A stretch of 64,000 nucleotides of DNA, taken from contig NC_087099.1 of the NCBI RefSeq assembly GCF_963855985.1, positions 2,820,001 to 2,884,000 on the forward strand, read 5' to 3'. The stretch comes from Ostrinia nubilalis (Eukaryota > Arthropoda > Insecta > Lepidoptera > Crambidae). Positions 57,855 through 64,000 of this stretch are shown here, piece by piece (within the stretch, counting starts at the first letter, position 1; each line of letters starts with the position of its first letter). The notes beneath the pieces were generated by a model. It was not told the DNA's origin. It searched no databases and saw only the letters and a list, made by a program, of their open reading frames with translations. A program made the translations under genes and the position numbers.

Positions 57855-60800
57855 GCATGTTAACATTAATATGCCCTATTTATGACGCTTAAGCTATTAA
57901 CTTTATTGAAAGCAATAAAGAACCTAACTCAAAGTTGAATTGATGGAGTAAACACAGAGTAAATACCAAGACCGGTTTTAGTCAAATCAGTTCGTGACCT
58001 AAAGCAGTAAAGAATGCAGCTAGCTTGCAAATCAGATACTGGATACCAATTCCAAACTTTAAACAAACCTTTGAGCCAAGGCTTTGTTTCTGTACGATTC
58101 GTTTGGCGATATTATGTCAACGATCATTCGTTGTGTCAATTAAAATTATCTCTTCTATCATTTGCTTTGACGGTCATTATGTCTATTAGTTTAAGTTGGT
58201 GATTTTCAGATACCTATTTTTAAACATTTTTAGCCGGGGAGCAACTGGCTGTTTACTATACTTTAGTCCGAATGATTTGAGAACTGACTTCACCGAATGG
58301 TGACCAATCAAAATCACTAAACTTTCAAAATGTAGGTTGTAAATTTAGACAGAGGCGCCAACAACACCGACGCTAAGGAGCAACAATAAATTATAGGGTC
58401 TGGAAGCGAGGAATGCGATATGTTATGCATACTGAGCGTGTGGCAGTGAAACCGTTGCATCAGTTATCGAACGTAGGTATACGTACAAATGCGTTATTTC
58501 GCGAGAGCGAGGCAGTTGCGTGCAATTCGCCCTTGTACTGCTTGTACTGGCTGGCCGAGTGCATTAGTAAACTTAGCTGGACTTGCATGGATGGAAATCA
58601 GCCGACGATATCTCATACATTAGCGAAGGGAGCCGACGCTTTCCATTATTCACGACAGAGATAATGACTAGGTTAATTTATTAGGTATCTTATAAACGAT
58701 TCGAAATTCGATACCAGAGTGGATCTTCCTAAAAGCTTTTACCGTGTCACATGGGGCGCGACAACAATGATAGTGGAAACAAAGGGTTCGGGAGTAATGA
58801 CATGACGGGAAGCGACCACAGCCCTTGAGACTATAGTACGACAAGCTATAAAGAATTCTGTGGGAGGCACCAACACACAATGCAGAAAAAAAGAAACTTT
58901 ACTTATGAAATGAAAATGAGGACTTTACTGGAACGAAGTCATTACTCAGTCAAATTAAGGTTACCTAGATGAGGAGCGACACAAAACAACACTTCAGAAA
59001 AACTTATTGTCACTTTCTCCATTCAGTTTCTACGACAACAATGAGTCTGTGCGATGACGAAATTAACGACTTAAACTATTCTCCTCAATTTAAAACTATG
59101 TATTTTCAGGCCTTTGCTAATGAAAAACTATACTACAATAGCTCAAGTCTTAAATAATACACCTATCTATCAATCAAATAATTTTAATTGTATCGAAGGG
59201 TTCTGAAAACATAATTTACAAACACCGGTCTTATTTAGCGTAATCACTAAATGGGAAATTTTGGGGAAAGCATTCCACGAACGTGGCGTCGTTTGTTATC
59301 CATTCCCATCGTGTACGGTTGCTTTGATTTATATTCTGTTTGCCCGTAACTTGGCAAGTTTGAGCATGATGTGCGACTGTGAATGGCGACTCGCATTCGC
59401 AGGTAAAATACAATACATAAAACTTAAGTCTTTACTACTTGCCCGAGAAGGCGGAAACTGTAACTGATAATATTACGACCATAATATTTTTCCGCCAAAA
59501 CCAATAAAAGTGTAGGTAAGGCTAGGTCTACAATCACCCGGAAATTTCGTAAAATACAGATAAAAGATAGAATTCGGTAAAAAAATTAACCGATCAGTTG
59601 GAGTTGGATTTTAATAAAGTTGCGGAAAATTATTGTTTCCTGTTACCATTAACACAGACTTGGTTCTGGTACAATATTCGTGATATTCCTCATATTTTAG
59701 TGAGAAATAATCGCGGAGATTAGGTTCCCCATGGACCACTCCAATAAATCGCACTGTCAAAGAAAGTGCGATTGATCAGACGTTTTATTCGGTTATCCCT
59801 CGGCCGTGGGATGGATTAGAGCGATGATGAATGGATCGGCGGCCAGGTAAACTCAAAATCGAAATACTCTATAGATAGGCCCAAAGGCTAGCTATAGACG
59901 TGGATATCATAAAAGGAGAGTAAGGGAAAATATACGAACATCGGGCTTCCCTATCTCGTGAATTCTGTCTGTCCATCATGGAGTAATTTCTCTATTTGTC
60001 TGGTAAATTAGAGAGGAAGGAGGAGGACGTAGAGACGAATCTAAAGACACAATTTCACAATCCATCAATTATGGGCTGCGTTAAACCACCTCGGAAAAGT
60101 ATAATTTACCTTTTTTATCTAAACAACTGATTACTGATTACATAATTGATTATGTCCAAGAACGCTTCCCGCAGCGGAAGATACAACAAATGCCGAGTAG
60201 AATTACCATTTTAACGAGAGCCTTGTAGTCTTCCTCTTCGGCGTGCCTACGCTCGTTCGTAACAATAGATTGAAGGATTGCGGATTTTGATTGTTGTACA
60301 GTTTGTTTTTGTAAATGTTTGGTGTTTTCGACAGTAGCGTGTAGCGTCAAGGTATTATAATCCAGTGACATTACAATCTCTATGTAAAACTAACATTCTA
60401 AGTTACGCACGAAATTGCGTTTCTGCCTAAACGTGGCTTAGATGACCTAGCTAGCTTTTAAAAAAATCTTACATGATCTGTACGTGTTTCGAACCTGGGA
60501 TCCAGTGCCTGCCGACATAAATTGAACTACCACGCCATTTGTCCCTCATTTTTTTCGGGACTCCAGTGACAGTGACATGGTCTATATTGAAATATTGCAC
60601 CAAATTGCTCATCCACTATTGTAATAGCTAATCATATTAATATTGAAAAACATTAAAAGCAATCCAATTTACGATTCAGACTTAATACATTAATATTATA
60701 TGACATTTTTGCCTACTTGATAATTCAAGTGTGTGAGATTAAATGTCGAAATACCTAGTATCTAAATTTAGACTTTATGATAATTATGTACCAAGGCTAA

Positions 60801-62398
60801 TGCCGGATTGAAACTGCATTTTAATGTTTTGTCATACTTTTAATGGTTGTTTACATTAATATTCTGTTCATTATAACATTTGTGTTATGGGAAAAATGGC
60901 TCAAATATTGATCATGGTAGCAGATTTAATAAAAGCTTGTTTAAACTAAAGCTTGAGGGAACTTGAGGAAACAATGGTTCCCTATATTTTTTAAATTAAA
61001 ACAGTGATTATTATCAACAACATGTATTTAACTACCTAGCGTTGAATGTAGCTGTTTTATGGCACATTTATTGTTTCCTCAGAAAAAACATATTTAATTG
61101 TTTTATTTCCCATGAATCTTGCACTCAACTGTGCCCAGGCTCCCTTGAAACAATTCAAACAATGACAGACCATTGTTATCACTTTGAGATTGAAACAATA
61201 ACATTAGAATGCCCTGAGATGACATAGTATTCTTTTCTATGGTCCCTTGTTGTGACACCTGACTTTGATGTGATCTCATAAGTTATAAACTATTTCATTA
61301 TAACAGAAAACCATTGTTACATGATTAATTTCACAACCATTTTTCTCAAGGGTATTGCAGAAAAAATATTACAAAACTTTATGCTAATTATCCATTGAAT
61401 ATTTAGTTATTCAAAAAATCTATAAAATGTTAAATATTGTTATTTATGAGGATTCCCAATTTTCAAAACCTGACAGAATATTTTAACTGAAAGTGGGTAT
61501 TAATAGAATGCAATTGCATGCCTATTCAATAGATCATAGAAAGTCACAGACACCAAAATTAATCATTTTCTTCAACCATAGTATGCACCAGCTACTTGAA
61601 AAATCTAAATTTATCAGCAGTAGTCAAATTTATTGTAAAATATGATTCTTATAGTAATAATTTTTCATTTATCAAAATATGATAAAGTGAGTCTTCACAT
61701 CATTAAATACCGAACATATGAATTTAATTATGATGCAACACAATAATTTACTGTTACAACACGCAGTAATTTTTAATTACATGCTCTAAAGGTACATTAT
61801 TGTAATTCAAGTTCAGTTGTTTACAAGCAACATAACAATAATTAAGTTAAACAATAGAGTTAAAACAATAACTGTTATCTAATCACATCAAGGAAGTATA
61901 CAGCACTTAAAAGCAAGGCACAGTATGTAGGTCAATCACTCTGTATAAAGTAGAATGTTGAATATTAATTAAAAGTAAGTAATTAAATGTTATGCAACTG
62001 AACAATGAGGTCACACTTCTTTGATTAGTGCTGACATTGACCTATAATAATTGGGGAACCAATGCCTGCATGTCACTCAATTGGCTGAGTTGTTAATGTA
62101 TCAAAGAATGTCTTCAACACCAAATGATAAACATCTATTAATTGATTTCAGCTCCAAAATAGCAAATAAATCAATTGGTACAAAGGAAATACCAAAATTT
62201 TTTATAAGAAAAATCGTTCTATGCATAAATTTATTTGCCAGAAAAAAATGATTTGGTTCTATGTGGAAAAAAAAATATTCTGATAATATTTGCAGGTAGA
62301 TTGAATTCCACTTGTTTACCAAATGTTATTCCAAATGTGACATGATGAAACGAAGTTTATGGATTAAGATAAGTATTAGGTGATGTGGTTCAGTTTAC
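57855..62398. other. Intron 1, right part, no gene seen
   Basis: AT-rich. Apart from a tRNA-like segment (60475-60560) nothing is recognised; ORFs here are short and lack motifs. Confidence 0.55.
60475..60560 (-). repeat. tRNA-like sequence, possible SINE relic
   Basis: The minus strand shows ATGGCGTGGTAGTTCAA (A-box-like) and CCCAGGTTCGAAAC (B-box-like) at tRNA-type spacing, but no convincing acceptor stem. Probably the tRNA-related head of a SINE. Confidence 0.35.
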
Positions 62399-62531
62399 CT
62401 GTGTGCGCGAGTCTCCTGCCCACCAAAGGGCTGTCGAGGAGCAGTCTTCGGAGAGACCAGCGGCCCAGGACTCCGCCGCCCCAGCCGCAACCGCCGCCGC
62501 TGCCACGCCTCATGCCGTCGCGCTCCACCAT
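62399..62531 (-). CDS. RNF19: RNF19 exon 1: start codon and Gly/Arg-rich N-terminus
   Basis: ATG at 62531-62529 is the first in-frame ATG after an upstream in-frame TAA. It encodes 44 residues (MVERDGMRRGSGGGCGWGGG..., then WSLRRLLLDSP and RRLAHT) and ends ACAG before a GTAAAC donor, phase 1. Exon 2 starts in exactly the phase that continues this frame (G|TG = Val45). A second in-frame ATG lies at codon 7. The segment is much more GC-rich than its surroundings, as expected for a first exon next to a promoter. I place it in this gene from phase and orientation, with no competing exon seen between 28.1 and 62.4 kb; the N-terminus is poorly conserved in the family, so homology does not settle it. 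Confidence 0.7.
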
Positions 62532-63534
62532 CACAAAACACTCCCGAAGCACATCACACTCTACACTCTTGCGAACCCGTGCAACGCGGCCAACTACAGC
62601 CCCCGCAGTTTACACACTACCGTTAGGAAACATTGGCGAGTCTCACAAGTCTTTGCACAACGGTGTATTGAGTAACAGACTCGCAACGCATCAGCGAGAG
62701 AAAGTGCCGATGGCCAGACGGATTGTACGTGCCCGCGACCGCGTTCTTGCAGATGCACTCTCAGTCTCTCAGGTGGGGAAGCTGTTTATCGAGCTTCCAT
62801 TGTGCAGGGCTAGCTAACATTAACAGTATACAAATGTCAAATCGTGCCACTACAACACAAATGTATGACGCGGAGGTATTTTAAATGATACCTCCTAAAC
62901 AACGGCAGCGATGTAAATAGTCACAACATAGATCTAACTAAACAGTCACAAAACTAATAAATTGACCACAAAAGCGAAACGAACCACAGATGAGAACGAA
63001 CGTAACCACTTCTGTCAAAAGAAAACTAGCGTTGTTTTTTTTTAAACCGCCCACAGAGTATTAACACCAAACCCAAAAACAATAACAAATGTACTTTGAC
63101 CATGAAGCTAAAGATAAAAATGGAGGGCAGAGTTGGAACAAAAACTTGAGTCAAATACAGTGTTTCCACTAGAACGATTTCCTTTCCCCACACGGCAATT
63201 CAGATTTCCCCTTCTACGGACTTTTTTCCCCTCAAAAATTATTTTGCTGTAGTTTTGACACCACACGCCACACCTAAAATTTATAGTTTATTTATCGTTC
63301 TTCTTCTATAGTCTATTGTATTAATATTATTATTTACACAAAATTCGTCAACAAAATCATCGACAGTCGACTTTGCAGATTACTACTATTATTTTGATAT
63401 AGCTGCACATCACTAGCTATCAATTTCCTTACTGTTGGTACTACTTGTTCTATGGTGGTTGGTACGGTGATCCATTCAAATAAATAATCACAGCTAGAAA
63501 TATTTATTGCGACGGTTGTTTAATGTGAAAAGAA
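62532..63534. promoter_or_regulatory. Presumed promoter region of RNF19
   Basis: GC-richer up to about 62800, directly upstream of the RNF19 start, then AT-rich. No clear TATA box or other motif. It separates RNF19 from a possible divergent exon. Confidence 0.35.
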
Positions 63535-63573
63535 ATGGATCGGTGGCTAATAAATACTGCTGCTAAAAAATCG
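63535..63573 (+). CDS. Possible first exon of a divergent gene
   Basis: AAGAAATGG context ATG followed by 13 codons (MDRWLINTAAKKS) running into a strong donor, TCG|GTAAGT. It lies 1 kb upstream of RNF19 on the opposite strand, the layout of a shared promoter. No downstream exon can be identified before the window ends; the next open frame (63690-63881) is largely a MITE. Confidence 0.3.
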
Positions 63574-63740
63574 GTAAGTTTGTGCTTCCATTTTTATATT
63601 AATCAGTATATAATTTAGTGCACAATGAAAATCTAGGTTAGAATGTTATGAAAAATATCTAGGTTATGTTATGAAAAAACTGTTTTTTTATGTCCAAGCT
63701 GATTGGTAGGCAAAGATTTGTACTACCATTCACCCCACAG

Positions 63741-63869
63741 GAGCCTTATTCTCGGATTTTCGATATTAAAAAACATGGCGGATATCGAATGAAACTCCAT
63801 ACAAAAAAAACTGTTTTCATGCGATATATATCGCAATTTAAGAAATATCACGGGCCGAGAATTAGGCTC
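63741..63869. mobile_element. MITE with GAGCCTTATTCTCGG inverted ends
   Basis: Ends GAGCCTTATTCTCGG and CCGAGAATTAGGCTC, flanked by CAG on both sides. It explains the small plus-strand ORF here. Confidence 0.65.
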
Positions 63870-64000
63870 CAGGTGAGTTAAAAATTATTTTAATTAAAAA
63901 AGTTTAATTCCTTCGATCATTGTTAAGATAAGATTGAAGTGCTAAGAATGTTGCCAACTGGTTTTTTGATTTGAGTCGGGGAAAAATTTTAAATAAATTT

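Larger units (their letters stand above)
2857..62531 (-). other. RNF19: RNF19-type RBR E3 ubiquitin ligase gene, nine coding exons (gene span)
   Basis: Spliced model on the minus strand: E1 62531-62399, E2 28121-28024, E3 15814-15634, E4 10909-10795, E5 10318-10131, E6 7280-7139, E7 6252-6018, E8 4060-3871, E9 3146-2857. All junctions are AG/GT and every phase matches; the total of 1572 nt gives 523 residues plus TAG. Order: Gly-rich N-terminus, RING1 (about 83-136), IBR (about 168-215), RING2 (244-285, presumed catalytic Cys259 in GSCNHM), two membrane segments (about 305-340 and 355-400), and a low-complexity Ala/Pro/Ser tail. Order and motifs ([50 protein letters not shown]) match the RNF19A/B family, which are membrane-anchored RBR ligases that pass ubiquitin through a RING2 cysteine thioester. 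The vertebrate proteins are longer, so the C-terminus may be incomplete. Splicing is inferred, not observed. Confidence 0.9.

Noticed and set aside
62380..62817. Plus-strand Pro/Ser-rich ORF of 145 codons
   Set aside because: It is antisense to RNF19 exon 1, whose frame, start and donor fit the gene model; GC-rich sequence keeps other frames open.
63690..63881. 63-codon plus ORF with a CACCCCACAG acceptor and an LQ|GTGAG donor, in phase with the MDRWL exon
   Set aside because: Most of it is a hairpin element with GAGCCTTATTCTCGG inverted ends, so the splice-like sites are probably coincidental.

Overview
The window is animal nuclear DNA, most likely from a moth or butterfly. It is AT-rich, intron-rich and full of short transposon remains typical of Lepidoptera: RTE-like LINE tails, a Helitron starting TCTATACTAATATT, TA- and TAA-flanked MITEs and fold-back elements. 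There are no bacterial-type operons.

One host gene fills almost the whole window on the minus strand: an RNF19-type RING-IBR-RING (RBR) E3 ubiquitin ligase with two membrane segments. Nine coding exons can be joined with matching splice phases: E1 62399-62531, E2 28024-28121, E3 15634-15814, E4 10795-10909, E5 10131-10318, E6 7139-7280, E7 6018-6252, E8 3871-4060, E9 2857-3146. They give a 523-residue model that ends in a TAG. RNF19 proteins are usually longer, so a further C-terminal exon may exist. The upstream flank (62.5-64 kb) holds the presumed promoter and perhaps the first exon of a divergent gene.

Two things stand out. First, five of the exons (E3, E5, E7, E8, E9) have the 3' part of the exon, for the first four together with its splice donor and the start of the intron, tandemly copied just downstream. 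The E5 (IBR) exon has 12 extra partial copies over about 2.1 kb. One of them (9943-10062) is still a clean 120-nt, phase 1-1 exon that could be spliced in frame and would add a second CxxC...H...C zinc half-site.

Second, intron 1 contains a nested transposon complex (43133-57850). Three related DNA transposons can be delimited base by base from 4-bp target-site duplications: L (43133-48139, AAAC), R (48191-57850, ATAA) and N (51874-57348, GTAA), the last inserted inside R. They share GGGTARATCCGC termini and arrays of a TGGTAATGA motif near both ends. N encodes a 732-residue transposase-like protein. L and R are inverted copies, 51 bp apart, in which the transposase has been replaced by a fold-back element plus a LINE reverse-transcriptase fragment. 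A 601-bp solo LTR with 5-bp duplications sits in L only.

The rest of the introns holds a 1.5-kb Helitron, several long hairpins (14.3, 32.1, 34.7-37.0, 37.8 kb), LINE tails and long AT-rich stretches where no gene is seen.
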